Under the pieces are notes generated by a model. The model was not told the DNA's origin. It did not search any database and saw only the letters and a program-made list of their open reading frames with translations. Shown one piece after another: positions 21,880 through 33,649 of a DNA stretch of 64,000 bases. Location: the NCBI GenBank assembly GCA_001695595.3, contig MBPM02000005.1:1612001-1676000 (forward strand). The letters are read 5' to 3'. Made by a program: the position numbers and the translations under genes. Position 1 is the first letter of the stretch; every line of letters begins with the position of its first letter. Origin of the DNA: Plasmopara viticola (Eukaryota > Oomycota > Peronosporomycetes > Peronosporales > Peronosporaceae).

Positions 21880-22510
21880 ATGACCCAAAATTTTGTTATG
21901 CACTACGATCGCCTTCTTTGTCTACAATTGTCGCCTCACCCGCACCATTGCTGTCCAAAGTAACATGACGGGCAGCACTAAATGTCTGTCATTCTTACAT
22001 AGCGCTGACGTAATAAGAGCGAAGAAGTGATTCTGATGACGACTGAGGCGATATTTACCTGTAGTAATGCCCTACAGCATTACTTACAAGCGATATTGAG
22101 GTCACGATATCTTCTGAAATAGCTCAAGGTTTTTCTTTGGAGTCCGACGCTCGACAATAGTTGCGACAGATGATAGAATGCTCATCAAAATGAAGAACTT
22201 GTAAAGGAAGCGTTTAATGATTTTTTTACTTTTCATAATACAAGATTGTAAAAGATGAGCTAAAATTGCAACTAATCGTTGTTCTCGCCACTCCAACGTA
22301 TCCGTTGATCGCGGTCGTTCTGTCGTCGCGGAGCCTCAAAAGCATGTAAATTGTTCTTTTGCAGTACTGCTTCGCGAGATGCTGACTGAGTCTGCTTGAC
22401 GAGAAAAAAAATGTTTCCTTTCTTTCGAGTCTCCAATGAAATGCTGCTCATAAATATTGACAATGCCTCTCATTTATTTTTTTGCAGCAATCTAAGCAAC
22501 TTTAAAACCC
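21880..22510 (-). repeat. Dispersed repeat R2, copy b
   Basis: This is the copy of R2 upstream of the Ulp1 exon-1 fragment, in the same relative position as copy a. Shared phrases are GCGCTGACGTAATAAGAGCG-like, ATCGCGGTCGTTCTGTCGTC and TTTTTGCAGCAATCTAAGCA. It shows that the duplication unit included DNA 5' of the Ulp1 gene. Confidence 0.6.
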
Positions 22511-22739
22511 TTCAAAACGCGATGGATGATTCTCACCTACGTCAAACTTTGTGAGAATTTCAAAATTAGAAGGTCATTCTCACGACATCTCTTCGAAACT
22601 CGATGCCTTTGATAAAAGACAACTCGAATGAAGTCACCTCGAACTACGAAATAGGCACGTCTGGTGTATACGATTAAAAGTAAATCGGCTCTCGTACTAT
22701 ATGAGCAAAAACGGTTTGATTCTTATATTCGACAATATG

Positions 22740-23130
22740 TCTAAAATGGTCAAAAACAAGACTGAAATACATTTAGAAACCAGATTACGATCTTAAAGGA
22801 ATTGAGTACGTAAATTAAGGCTATGACGATGGACGACGAAATGATGTCCAAGGAGGGGTAGAAGTACACCAGCTGCGAAGAGCTAATGTACGATTCTGAA
22901 AAACTGCCAAGGTGCTCACTTAAACGTATGTTCAAATTCAAAATAGCTGCCCAGATGCTGCTCATCAAAGCGTATGTACGTCCGTGATTTAAGAAGCCTA
23001 CGTCTTCACCGAAACTTATGGAAAAGTAATTTGATATAAATTCAAGTTTTGATCTGATCAAAGCAAAGCCGATTAATTACTGAAAGCTGATGCTTGATTA
23101 CGTTACGTAATAAGTAAAAGTGCATTTTTA
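22740..23130 (+). pseudogene. Possible tyrosine-recombinase fragment, second copy
   Basis: The DNA around 22.86-22.93 kb (GAAGAGCTAATGTACG, AAGGTGCTCACTTAAACGTA) aligns with 37.15-37.21 kb (AAGGAGCTAATGTCCG, AAGGTGCTCACCGAAACGTA) within the recombinase-like gene of the viral block. The open minus-strand reading over this region is hydrophobic and is probably a shadow. The similarity is short and the call tentative. Confidence 0.3.
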
Positions 23131-23517
23131 GCTCATTTGGTATGGCCAATTATTGCTCGAGGAGGTGTTTACAATCTGAAGAAAAATGAAGATCGCTTGA
23201 ATGACGTGGAGATCCTCAGACTAATGGAGTCGCAGACAATTCAACAAGATTGTACGGCAATGGGCTAAATCAAGCTATCTCTTGCATTCTTGCCTAATAC
23301 ACTCTGGCTTCTTTACAGAACCAAGGCTGCCAATAGCAGCTACCACAAGTCCACTAATCGATCCAATTAGTCGGATCCAAATTTATGCAATGCTTTAGCA
23401 AGCAAAGGTTGCACACACGTTTGGCTTCTCGTGAGATTCATTGCTTAGATCTAAGCTAGCGCTTTTTGCCAAGCCTGTTGCTGGGGATTCCACTGAGTGA
23501 CTCTCTCCGCTCAAGCC
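23131..23517. other. No recognisable gene
   Basis: No open reading of interest; the last five bases, AAGCC at 23513-23517, are the left copy of the copia target duplication. Confidence 0.4.
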
Positions 23518-23664
23518 TGTTGGAGAATCGACTCCTCGACCAGCAACTACATATCGGTAGGTACCGGTGTCTGCAATCAGCTGATGACTACATAGAGGTA
23601 GCACTTATAAATATATTTACTTTTGTTTTTTTTGCTAACTAGTGCCCAAGTAACTTTCTCAATT
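23518..23664 (+). repeat. 5' LTR of the copia element
   Basis: It begins TGTTGG and ends CTCAATT, next to a possible primer-binding stretch GATTATGAGCCCAAG. A TATAAATATATTTAC box near 23606-23620 may be the promoter. The right end is set by comparison with the 3' LTR and the AAGCC duplication. Confidence 0.9.
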
Positions 23665-23725
23665 GATTATGAGCCCAAGTCCCGCCGACTCTGCCTTCCC
23701 ACCCCCTGACTCTGCCTTCGCCACC

Positions 23726-24480
23726 ATGGACGCGTCTACGCCAAGCCATATTAACAAGTTCGGCGGCACCAACTTCCACAACTGAAAATTTAAGATGCAG
23801 ATGGTGTTGGCGGAGAAACATCTGTGGGACGTGGCAAGTGGCGAGATTAAGTTGGAGCAATGCGTCCCTTCGCTGGACCAAAGAACCTATAAGAGGAAGT
23901 CACGCAAGGCGCTTGCGTTCATCTGACTCGCGATGGAAGATTTGCAGCTGCCACTGGTTCGTTCTGCGACTGGCGCGCATGATGCATGGTCAAGGCTCGA
24001 AGGACATTTCGAGAAGAAGAACCTCGCCAATCGACTCTTCTTTCGTCGACGTTTCCTGACAGCAACAATGGATGAAGGTGATGATGTGCTTCAGCACATT
24101 AACAAGTTAAAGACACTAAAGGAGCAACTTGATGTGATCGGGGCTCCGGTTAGCGAAGACGCCTTGGTTATCACGCTTCTGAGTAGTTTGAGTGAATCGT
24201 ACGAATTTCTCATCACGGCACTAGAGTCACGTGCTGATTCATTGTCGTGGGAGCTCGTGACGTCTCGGGTACTACATGAAGACATGAAGCGCAAGGAGCA
24301 GGGTGGCGGCATCGATGGAACCGCACACAATTAAGGGCAAGCAATTATGGCTAATGATAACAACAAGCGCAAAGGACGTTTTGTGCAGGCAAAGACAAGT
24401 GGGTTTTTGCCATCACTGTGGGGAACAAGGTCATTGGATTGCCAAGTGTCTCGCGCGAATTCGTGATTATGCGGAACGGC
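23726..24480 (+). pseudogene. Copia gag region
   Basis: Reading starts at ATG 23726 (MDASTPSHINKFGGTNF) and includes the gag helical region (AMEDLQLPLVRSATGAHDAW, LKTLKEQLDVIGAPVSEDAL) typical of Copia UBN2-type gag. In-frame stops occur after GGTNFHN and after RKALAFI, and the frame ends at 24334. A second frame carries the zinc knuckle CHHCGEQGHWIAKC (CX2CX4HX4C) near 24400-24440. Confidence 0.85.
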
Positions 24481-24541
24481 AAAGGCATAGCGTGCGAATG
24501 TCGCACAAGTTGAAGATTTCTCTAGCGACTTTCTATTTTCG

Positions 24542-26045
24542 GTGGGTGTTGACACAAGTGCTACCAAGTCAAGCAGTGTTTGGCTGGTAGACTCGGGTGC
24601 AACTCAGCATATGCCGTACTCGAAAGAGTATATGATCAACTACAAGGTCATGTCTCCGGTGGACTTACTTCATGCTGATGACGGTATTGTTCAAGCGGTT
24701 GGAACGGGTGACATAGTTATGTCAATGCAAACACCACGTGGAATTAAGAAAGGTGTACTTACAAGTGTGTGGCACATTCCGAAACTACTGCAAAATTTGT
24801 TTACAGTGGGCCGTTTTACGAAGGATGTCGGACCACTTACCTTTGAGCGAGATGGTTGCTTTGCAAATGCAAATTGTTTGCGACGGCAGCTTGGTGCTCG
24901 CGAAGGAAAAGGGTTTGTTTAAGCTCTGCATGACACTAATTCCAGCTGAGACGGCAAATGTGACAACTTCGATGAGATGCCATGGGGACATCAATTCGTA
25001 CCTCTGGCACCTTCGGCTTGGTCACATTGGTTTTAGTGGATTGAATCCCATTGTTAAGAAAAACTATGGAACTGGTATTGGCGTTGCGTCCGTTAAGCAG
25101 TGGGAGGCGTGTGACAAATGTTCGCTTGGTAAACAAACGCGTACAAGCTATATCAAGTCATCACCTAAACGTGCGAAACAAGTGCTGGAGGTCATCCACA
25201 ATGATGTTTGTGGTCCTATGCAGACGCCTACTTTTAGTGGAAAGCGATATTTCGTCACATTTATTGACGACAAGTCACACTTTTGCATGGTATACTTGCT
25301 GCGCAACAAATCCGAAATTGCTACCATTTTTGCTAAATATGTCGCGCTTGCTGAAACGTAGACCGGATATCGAGTAAAGTCGCATCGCAGTGACAATGGT
25401 GGAGAATATACATCGCACAGAATGGCCAAGTTTTGCAGTGACCGGGGAATCGCTCAAAAGTTCACCCCGCCGTACATGCCACACCTGAATGGAGTGGCTG
25501 AGCGCATGAACCGAACGTTGGTTGAGTGCGCAAGGTGCATGATGGAACACACTGGATAACCAAAAGTTTACTGGGGCGAAGCAGTTATGACCGCTGCATT
25601 CCTACGAAATCGTTGTTCTACACGCGCTGTCTCCCACGACAAGTCACCTCACCAAATTTGGACCGGTAAAAAGCCATTGCTGGCAAACCTTGAGGTGTTT
25701 GGTTGCGCATTTGTCACGGTTCCCAAAGAAAAATGCACCAAACTTGATGCAAGGTCGGTACGCTGGCGCTTTATCGGTTATTTCGAGCATGAAAAAGCGT
25801 ATCGTTTTGAGGAATTACAAACTCGTCGTGTGCTAGTCAGTCGCGATGCCAAGTTTATGGAAATGGTATTTTTACTGGGAAGCGTGATCACTGCAATGAA
25901 GAGGTTGTCATCGAAGATGTCGAAGAAACAGTTGAAGAATCACAAGAAGAGAAGGGAATTTCTTCCGATGTTGACATTGAGGTGGGCAGGAAACGTCACC
26001 AACGAAATGATTCGCTCGAGAAAATACAAAAATTTCAAGAATTAA
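24542..26045 (+). pseudogene. Copia protease-integrase region
   Basis: Protease active site WLVDSGATQHM is at about 24580. The integrase zinc-binding part (LWHLRLGHIGFSG, CDKCSLGK) and catalytic residues (IHNDVCGP, SDNGGEY, NGVAERMNR giving D, D, E) follow to 25.5 kb. Frames change near 24.9 kb, and in-frame stops occur at 25359 and 25556. The chromodomain-less C-terminal part (VFGCAFVTVPKEK) reaches about 26.0 kb. Confidence 0.9.
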
Positions 26046-26085
26046 GCGGCATACAACCTTCAGCAAAGGTCGTGGACTTGAAGAG

Positions 26086-27780
26086 ATGTCGACAGCAGCA
26101 CAAGACTGCTTCAATGTTGAGGCGGCCTACGTCATGGATCCAGTGGGAGAAATGCCGACTTCATTCAAGCCGGCTGTGGAATCTAGTGACGCGGTAAAGT
26201 GGAAGGAAGCCTGTAACTCGGAGGTTAAGTCCCTGCATAAGAATCAAACTTGGGAGATTGTGCCATTGCCAAAAGGACGCAAGGCGATTGGATGCAGATG
26301 GGCTTTTTGTGTGAAAGAGAATCAAGACGGGGAAATTGAAAGGTTCAAGGCTCGTCTTTTTGCTAAAGGCTTCTCACAGAAGTACGGCATTGACTATGAT
26401 GAAACGTTTGCACCGGTGGCGAAGTTTACATCGATTCGGACCCTGCTTAGTCTTGCTGCCAAATACAGCCTTACACTGCATCAAATGGACGTCAAGACAG
26501 CGTTCCTTAACGGACTGTTGGATGAAGACATATACATGGAGCAACCGGACGGCTTTGTGAATCAAGAGCAACCGGATTTTGTTTGCAAGCTCAAGCGGTC
26601 ACTATACGGCCTGAAACAGTCACCTCGCATGTGGAACAAGACCATCGACGAGTTCATGCTTAAGCTTGGGTTCAAGAAGTGTGAGTTAGACAACTGCATT
26701 TGCTCGAGGCGAAACGACCAAGCCATGATCTTTGTGGCTCTTTACGTTGATGATTTAGTGCTCGCAAACAGCAGTTTCAAGATTCTTCAAGATACCAAGC
26801 AAGCATTGAGTGATCGATTCGAGATGACTGATATGGGCCAGCTCATGTTTTTCCTCGGAATTGAAATTGAGCAAGACAAGACAAGTGGAGCTATTTCGAT
26901 GTGACAGAATAAATTTGCAAGTGACATTTTGCACAATTTTAAGATGGATGCCAGTAACCCGGTCAAGACACCTCAAGATCCGGGCCTCAAACTGACAAAG
27001 ACTATGTGTGAAGACGGTTGTAAGCACGACGTGACCATGGCTGGAGTTCCCTTTCGAAGCGCAGTAGGGTGCATCATGTATCTCATGGTATGTACTCGAC
27101 CAGACCTCGCGGCTGCAGTGGGAGTACTCAGCCATTTCGCGGCAGATCCATGTCCTACTCATTGGCAAGCGCTCAAGCGGGTCTCGAGGTACATTCAAGG
27201 GACAAGGACACATGGTATTGAATTCCAACCGAGCTGCGATGATGGACTTCGAGGTTTCACGGATGCAGATTGGGCTAAAGATATTGCAACAAGAAGAGGC
27301 ACGAGCGGTTATGCGTTTATGTTGAACGGCGGATGCATCAGCTGGAGAAGCAAGAAGCAGCGTACGGTGGCGTTGTCATCTATAGTAGCTGAATACATGG
27401 CGTTGTCGAAGGCAACACAAGAGGCTATATATCTAAAGGCTTTCTTGTGCGAATTGGGTGAGTTGACAACTGATGAAGCGGTTACAGTTTACGAGGACAA
27501 TCAAGGCTCCATTGCATCGGCCAAGAGCCCGAAATTTCACAAGCGCACCAAGCACATCGACATTCGTTATCATTTTGTTCGTGAAAAGGTAGAAGATGGC
27601 CAAGTGGTGTTGCAGTATTGCTCAACAAAACACATGATGGCCGACATGATGACCAAGCCAATCAGCGCTGTGCAGTTTCGAAATTTCCGGAACAAGTTGA
27701 TCATCAAGTCGCCAAGTGCTGACGAGTCGAGTGGGAGTGTTGGAGAATCGACGCCTCGACCAGCAACTACATATCGGTAA
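26086..27780 (+). pseudogene. Copia reverse transcriptase-RNase H region
   Basis: RT motifs are intact over 272 codons: WKEACNSEVKSL, FKARLFAKGFSQKYGIDY, HQMDVKTAFLNG and the catalytic LYVDDLVLA. A stop at 26902-26904 separates it from the RNase H part (26929-27780), which retains GFTDADWA, the SIVAEYMALSKA glutamate motif, the YEDNQGS aspartate and KHIDIRYHF. Only one stop breaks this part, so it is the best preserved segment of the element. Confidence 0.9.
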
Positions 27781-27882
27781 GTACCGGTATCTGCAATCAG
27801 TTGATGACTACTTAAAGGTAGCACTTATAAATATATTTACTCTTGTTTTTTGCTAACTAGTGCCCAAGTAACTTTTTCAATT
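27738..27882 (+). repeat. 3' LTR of the copia element
   Basis: Matches the 5' LTR with about 94-95 percent identity by eye. It is followed immediately by AAGCC (27883-27887), the right copy of the target duplication. Confidence 0.9.
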
Positions 27883-27887
27883 AAGCC

Positions 27888-30300
27888 AACATAGTCAAAA
27901 ACGCATATTTGACGACGATCCGGCAACGACAAAACGCTTGAGATTATTGTTTTTAAAAAGTAAATTTAGTCTTTGTAACATGCAAACTTCTTATGGGGCA
28001 AAAACGAGCATACATAAGTTATAACATAAAAGATGGTCCATTTCGTGTGATATTTCATTAGGCCCCAGCATATTACGAAGCGGCAAAGCTCAAGTAAATA
28101 TCAGCTTTTTGCACGTATACAGTGCAATCGTGAGTCTGGTGAATTATCTGGTGAAGACAAGAGCTTTGACAAGCCATTAATTGATTCTTCTCGATGCGTC
28201 GGATTGCTTTATGTCGCATTTTCATGAGAGGTACGTTCAGCGAGTCTATCGATTAGGAGAACATCCCGACTGGGTATTACACAAGCGACGCAGGCCATGA
28301 GGCCGACCGGTCTGCCGCGCTTTACCAAAACTTTTCCATCTTCAAATGGATTCAGTGTGATCTTACGGCGTGTTTAACGCCGTACCAAATGTCACCACAA
28401 TGATACTGTTTAGTGTTTCGCAAATCGTAACTTGGAACATGCATTTTTTTACTCTTTTCGCTGAGTATAGACATTGAGCGCAAAATTCGCACACATGAAT
28501 ATTTATAGCGAGCTTAATCTGCAGAAATTCAAGATTTTATGAAATGTCTGATCTTAGTCATCGAGCTGCATCATTGCAAAATTGATGACAAATTTACTCG
28601 CAGATGCTTCAAATTAATATTATTGGCGGTTGCACAAAAAGATATACCATTTAGAGACGATTTTGATATTTACACAACCAGTCCAGCGTAATCATTCTGC
28701 ACATAACAATAGCATTTTGAGGGAAAGTAAGGTACAAGCCACTAATAAGCTGATTAATATGATATCTTATGATCGTGAGCCATTTTCTGCGAGAAATTCA
28801 AGCTTATACTGGTGTGGTGGCGCCGTTATCTTGTTAAATGCATGAATGATGTTCTGTCCACATGCGACCATTCTGATCGAGCTCGTGGGTGGCAGAGTGA
28901 TACCGCGCGCATGAGGCCACTCACAATTTGGCCTCAACATAGCGATCACTGTTTTGCAGCGCAGTATGTAAAGCCAGGAGCTTTCGACGAACGAGATGCT
29001 TCTGAAAGTCTTACATCATTCTACCAAGCGGCATTAGTGGCGCACTAATTCTGTAGCTGTCGATGATGGTCATTAGAAGTTGGGCTCTCCTCTGCAGACT
29101 GTATTGCATTCGGCTGCATCCGAAATATTTGAGCCTTTTCCGAAAAAAAAAAGCATTCGCAACATCGCGGAGAGTTTAATATGACTGAGCCGCAATCGTT
29201 CTTCGTGCGCAAGCTCTGGCTTGACCTTCGAACTTTTGACTGCTCATTTAAGTCCAAAACGTCGACAGTCACACATGCTTTATTGGTTTAGCTTTAAGTC
29301 AAGGATACAATACACTCAGATGATGCTCGAGACTTCAAGTGTACGGTCCGATGCTTGTACACTCCACGCAGCAGATAAGGTAATATTAGTGATACTTCTT
29401 ACCTGAACGTTAGCACGAGTTAAGTAAACCACTATCATTTATGAGGCTTAGATAGGGGGGGTCTTTGTGGACCGTTGTGATACCTGCGCAAATATAAAAC
29501 AAGAAAAAATGTTCGATCGCTGTAGTGCGTAGCAAACACCCTTTAGTTATGCTAAAGTCCAAGCCAGGGACCTTTTCTTCATCTCTTCGGTTTATCTCCT
29601 TGCTGCCGGACTCAGCAATGATTTACCTCGGCTTGCCATCATACATCCATTTTAATTTTGTTTGATATTGCAAGTATTTGGCTTGCGCTGTCCCCTCTGA
29701 CGTAAAACCATGATGGATGCGAGGTATTTTAACTGCACAACGTCGTCCTCGTACGACATATGAAATGCTAATCCAGAGCACATTAAGCAGTTTGTTATCT
29801 AAGATTACTTCAATTCAAATTTGGTCTCACATTGTAAACTTATTCATCCGATCTTGCTTGAAAAAGTTGCTTTATAGTAATTGTTGATAAAAATCGTCTT
29901 AATACAGCCACTCTAATATAAAATCTAACGCCTCACCGCGCATAATGTAGTAAAGGAGTCTGCTTGCAGAGCTTTACGCTGATAAGCTGGGGCAAAAGGC
30001 TTTCGTCTATGCGGAAAGCCTCAGATCATCTGCCATCGAACAAGGTTTTTTAAATGCGTGACGATCAAATGATCTAATTTCTAATTGGTCAAATAGTCAC
30101 ATGTAGAAACCTTGCGTCACAACACAAATATTCAAAGTATCGCCATCTGTATTATCATATGGAGAGTCGTATAAGCCGTACGGGTTTTACCAGTATACAG
30201 GTGGTATTTCTATAGATCTTTTATATCAGATTTTACAATAACCACGTGTTCTGCACACGCTCGCAACCATTATGTCACGTTTCCTAGTATAAAACAGGTT
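27888..30300. other. About 2.4 kb without a recognisable gene
   Basis: Short readings only, none with a family signature. A 28.15-28.33 kb stretch vaguely resembles retrotransposon text (PLIDSSRCVGLLYVAF) but is too weak to call. No tRNA or rRNA structure was noticed. Confidence 0.4.
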
Positions 30301-30331
30301 GTGTCGACAAAGTACTGCGTTCGCAAGCGTG

Positions 30332-31090
30332 ATGGTGCTGCGCACGTTCTGGAATATCGGCACTGGCTTAGTGCATCGGCTTATTAGCAAGCAGCCGGCG
30401 GAAAAAGGCGTCTTGGGTGTGAGCTTCCCTTCTGTGTGGAGAGGTAGAACGGGGTTTATGGATTGCGATGTGAATCTACACCTCAACAACTCGTCCTTTA
30501 TTTACAACATGGAGCTCGCACGTTGGCATTTCACAGCGTAAGCTATTTTGCCGTTTAAATAATCAATTACGTATGGTAACGCTACACGTTGTGTTGGTTG
30601 TACTTGCAGAATCAATGGCATGTTATGGCAGACGTTTAAAAACCGCCGCATGTTTCTAGTGGGCTCGCAAGCTGTGCGTTATCGCCATGCTATCCCACTT
30701 TTTCATGCGTACGAGATCAAGACGCAAGTGGTGTACTGGGACGACGAATGGTTCTTCGTTTTGCAACGATATCAAGATCTAACGACTGGAAAACAGTATG
30801 CTGAAGGGCTCGTTCGTGGAGTCATAATGAAAGGCAGTCGTCGAGTGTCGCCACACAAGATTATTGCAGAGGTGAGTGACGGCGCTATGATCGAAATGCC
30901 AAAGAAGATGCCCGATATAGTACAAAGTTTCTTGGAATGGGACGGCGCGTGCTCCGCCAGTATGCAAGAAGCTGGCAAGCACGCCGAGATGGAGATTGAA
31001 GCGAGGCCGCCTCCGCCCACGCCCGAAAAGCTCAGTGCTCGCACTTGGCAGGAAATGAAGAAGTCTATGAATCTACCGTTTAAAGGATAA
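30332..31090 (+). CDS. Thioesterase-like protein (THEM6 / 4HBT_2 family), two exons
   Basis: Exons 30332-30537 and 30610-31090 join across a 72-bp GT-AG intron (GTAAGC ... TTGCAG) to give 228 codons plus stop, with no internal stop. The N-terminus (VLRTFWNIGTGLVHRLI) is hydrophobic and could anchor the protein. The hot-dog fold signature FMDCDVNLHLNNSSFIYNME is strong: in this family the Asp and Asn-His-x-Asn-Asn region forms the acyl-thioester site. It continues FLVGSQAVRYRHAIPLF and IKTQVVYWDDEWFFVLQRY. The C-terminus is proline-rich (PPPPTPEKLSARTW). The likely substrates are acyl-CoA-type thioesters, but this is not shown. It is one of the three intact genes and looks like a conserved host gene. 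Confidence 0.85.
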
Positions 31091-32031
31091 TGCGTATGCA
31101 AATTACAGAATTTGTCACTTTTCCACGCGTCAGAATCTCTTAAGACCTTGATTTTACTTGCAACTACAGAATGAAAATTGCAATTTGCATGCAATGGTGA
31201 AACGCTTGCGTGGTCCGCGCTCATACCTGTCTGATGTAGAACTAATGCGATGGCACTTTGTGCGTACGTTGAATAATACGGCGACTGTAAACAGTAGGCT
31301 AAGCTGCTTTCTTTCGACTCATATCTTCTAGTGTTTTTGTACCTCTGACCCTTTTTCGGCCGTGAATGAATGTATTTCTTGCTTGCGTTCTAGTGTCTCA
31401 CGACGGGCAGGTTCAACGCCGAGAAACTTAGCCACGCCAGCACGCTAGAAGCCTTTCCGCTAGTAAGCTACGATGTAGCGTTTGGGGACAACTCTAAGCT
31501 CTGCCTAAGGACATGATTGCGCAACTGCTCCGTTCACCTCGTGCTGGCAACGCCTTAATATAAACTATAGAACTAAGAATACAATCATGATTCAAACAAC
31601 TCTGCGGTAGAGGTAGAAGAGCCTAAGGCCGTGACTGCTCAACACTATACTAAGCTTAGATTTTTCATGCTCTTTCTCTAACTCTTTCGATAGGACGCCA
31701 AATTTTTCGGAAACAAGACGGACCAGAAACTTGAAAAATAACTACTATACTTAAACTCCGTTATTACACTCGATCTGGGCGTGCACTACGCTAAATCGCG
31801 GCAAAACATGAGAGCATACGCTTGCCTACTAATATGACCGATCGCAAATCAATGCTGTCTAACAGCTTGCTGAGCGTTCGGCCCCTTTGCTTCTTTCTAA
31901 AGAAGAAAATCGAAATTAAACTCGTCGAATAAACCGGCAGTTGCATTGCCACAACCCATAAGACCCACGGATTCAAAACTGTCTTGGATAGAGCATATCT
32001 GCCGGTAATACAAGCTGCCTATTCGAGCGGG
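31091..32031. other. No confident gene
   Basis: A 45-codon plus-strand reading near 31.19-31.33 kb (MVKRLRGPRSYLSDVELMRW) could be a small exon, but no partner exon or start context supports it. The GC-richer patch at 31.41-31.56 kb has no open frame of note. Confidence 0.35.
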
Positions 32032-32637
32032 CTAGTTGATACGCGCTAGCTTGGCTGGCACCACGACAGGATTTTCCTCCTCCAGCTTGCGCTTACCCGC
32101 CGTCTTAAAATTAAATGCGCAATTGTGCTCCTCTGCATACCGGTGTTTACCGCAAAACGTATAATCGCACCGGCACTTAACAGCCGTCAACCCCACTTTT
32201 GCCCTACATTGCCAACATCGCCGGCGGTTCTTCTGAATGAGATTTAAGTCCTGAACCCTCGCTTGCGGTTCCTTCGCAACCAGTGCTACCGGCTTCTCAC
32301 CCTCACATTGGGTCATGGGAGGGAAAATAGACGACTTCGAGCGCTTTAGACAGCTCTTTCGATAAGTGAGAGCCGTCACGTTCTGAAGAACGACGGGTGA
32401 TACCCGTGCAAAGCGCGGAGACGACGACAGCGCCGAGTCGTCTCGAGAAATATCAACGCTAGATGGAGAAGCCGCGCCAGAAGACGTTGCCTTAAGACAG
32501 TCGCTGGAAGCTGGGGCTGGCGTGGTAGCAACAACAGTAGAGGAAGCTGTTGCTGTAGCGGTGGCGCTAGCTGAGGACACACTCGCTGGGGCGTCGGTAG
32601 GTGACGCATTGGAGGTCGTCGAGGTCTTGGTCACCAT
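32032..32637 (-). CDS. AN1-type zinc-finger protein
   Basis: A single-exon gene of 201 codons plus stop, starting at the ATG at 32637 (MVTKTSTTSNASPTDAP). The N-terminal two thirds is Ala/Ser/Thr-rich and probably disordered. The C-terminal AN1 finger reads RRRCWQCRAKVGLTAVKCRC then DYTFCGKHRYAEEHNC, which gives the full set of Cys and His ligands (CX2C, CXC, CX2H, HXC). It ends with a basic tail KTAGKRKLEEE. AN1 proteins bind ubiquitin or act in stress and proteasome pathways; the A20 finger found in many stress-associated AN1 proteins is not visible here. A damaged copy of part of this gene sits at 21003-21165. Confidence 0.85.
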   Translation of the reverse strand: MVTKTSTTSNASPTDAPASVSSASATATATASSTVVATTPAPASSDCLKATSSGAASPSSVDISRDDSALSSSPRFARVSPVVLQNVTALTYRKSCLKRSKSSIFPPMTQCEGEKPVALVAKEPQARVQDLNLIQKNRRRCWQCRAKVGLTAVKCRCDYTFCGKHRYAEEHNCAFNFKTAGKRKLEEENPVVVPAKLARIN

Positions 32638-32861
32638 GTTGCGAGCTGGAGTGTAGAGGAAAGGAGTGGACGTGCCCGAATAGCTGTGCGCCACCAAGCG
32701 AAAACGGAAATGAAGTGAGAATTGGGGCGATAGAGGGAGGGGGGGGAAGAAAACCGCAGCCCAGACTTCTGGGACAAGGGCAGTAGCATGTATTCAAAAA
32801 CATTGTCCAAGAGAAAAAGTGGAGTCCGTGTAACTGCTGGTAGATAATGGCCAATCGGGTC

Positions 32862-32985
32862 TTTGTATAAGAGAATGCCTATCGTCAAATCCGTATATTA
32901 CAATCTTTACGTATACATTAAATACGTGGCTCTTCGAAAAAGGCGCTCTAATTCTATTTCGGCAGCCGACCTTTGACCAAATGGC
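32862..32985 (+). repeat. Dispersed repeat R3, internally deleted copy
   Basis: Starts TTTGTATAAGAGAATGCC and ends GCGCTCTAATTCTATTTCGGC. The same ends occur about 280 bp apart at 59.84-60.12 kb and, reversed, at 52.64-52.95 kb. Here the middle is missing. Confidence 0.6.
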
Positions 32986-33237
32986 TTTCTATAAATAATA
33001 CTACTATATACATACATGAAATTCCAATGACTTACCCATCGCAGCAGGTTCCTGTAAAATTAACCGAGCTTTTGGCCTTTAAATCTGATGATTAAAGCTT
33101 GCCGCTTTTGATGGGCCCATCTGAATGAGGCACGAGCCTCCTTTACTGCTTTCGATTTTTGAAGTATATAGTGTTATACTTACTAAATGGTACTTCTACT
33201 ACTACTACTTACTATACAGTAAAAAGATATTTTCAGT

Positions 33238-33283
33238 TATATGAAGGTGTGATGTACTATACAGTACATCACTCCTTCATATA
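33238..33283. repeat. 21-bp inverted repeat hairpin
   Basis: Arms TATATGAAGGTGTGATGTACT and its complement (one mismatch) are separated by 4 bp (ATAC). The ACTATACAGTA core also recurs just upstream at about 33.21 kb. It may be a miniature element or a strong hairpin. Confidence 0.65.
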
Positions 33284-33307
33284 CCAAAATAATATCGTTC
33301 TGATTTC

Positions 33308-33645
33308 CAGCACTTCGGAAAAGGTTGGGGTGACGCCCTCCTTCCAAGCGCGGGAACTAAATGCTCGCGCGCTTCGGGCAGGTGCTCTCGGGCATCTGCA
33401 GGTCTCTAACGAGAGTCACCCTCGACGCGACGGTCTCCAGCACCAAATGCCACCTGGGCTCTTACCAAGTCAGAGCTAAACAAAATCATGGAAGACCCTC
33501 ACGACCTCGGTGCTGGCTGCACTGCCCGCCGAACGAGACCCGACGTATGCGGACACCACTCTATGCCGTGGACTAGCCAGACTGAGCCTAGCACGTGCAT
33601 AACTTGGCAACGCATTAACGTTATACATTATATTACATTCCAGCA
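33308..33645 (+). repeat. Dispersed repeat R5, copy a (solo-LTR-like)
   Basis: This segment, GC-richer than its surroundings, is repeated in inverted orientation at 61822-62145 with high similarity (for example GCAGTGCAGCCAGCACCGAG there, CGGTGCTGGCTGCACTGCC here). No coding signature is seen. Length and composition suit a solo LTR, but terminal TG...CA and target duplications could not be fixed. It marks the left edge of the large viral block. Confidence 0.7.
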
Positions 33646-33649
33646 CCAT

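Larger units (their letters stand above)
23518..27882 (+). mobile_element. Ty1/copia LTR retrotransposon, near full length but inactive
   Basis: The element has a 147-bp 5' LTR and 145-bp 3' LTR, both starting TGTTGGAGAATCGAC, with about eight substitutions and a 2-bp indel between them. The 5-bp sequence AAGCC occurs immediately before and immediately after it, the expected target duplication. Domain order gag, protease, integrase, reverse transcriptase, RNase H is that of Copia (Pseudoviridae). A purine-rich tract (GAGTGGGAG) precedes the 3' LTR. Several stops and frameshifts interrupt the polyprotein, so it is not autonomous now. LTR divergence shows the insertion is not recent. Confidence 0.95.

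Noticed and set aside
28150..28340. Possible extra copia fragment (PLIDSSRCVGLLYVAF)
   Set aside because: Only a short resemblance to the RNase H junction region; no neighbouring copia motifs or LTR.
30700..31224. Minus-strand readings over the thioesterase (up to 150 codons)
   Set aside because: Antisense to a gene with a complete hot-dog signature and intact splice junction.
32376..32888. Several alternative-frame readings over and upstream of the AN1 gene
   Set aside because: Low-complexity Leu/Pro/Gln-rich shadows of the Ala/Ser/Thr-rich AN1 N-terminus.
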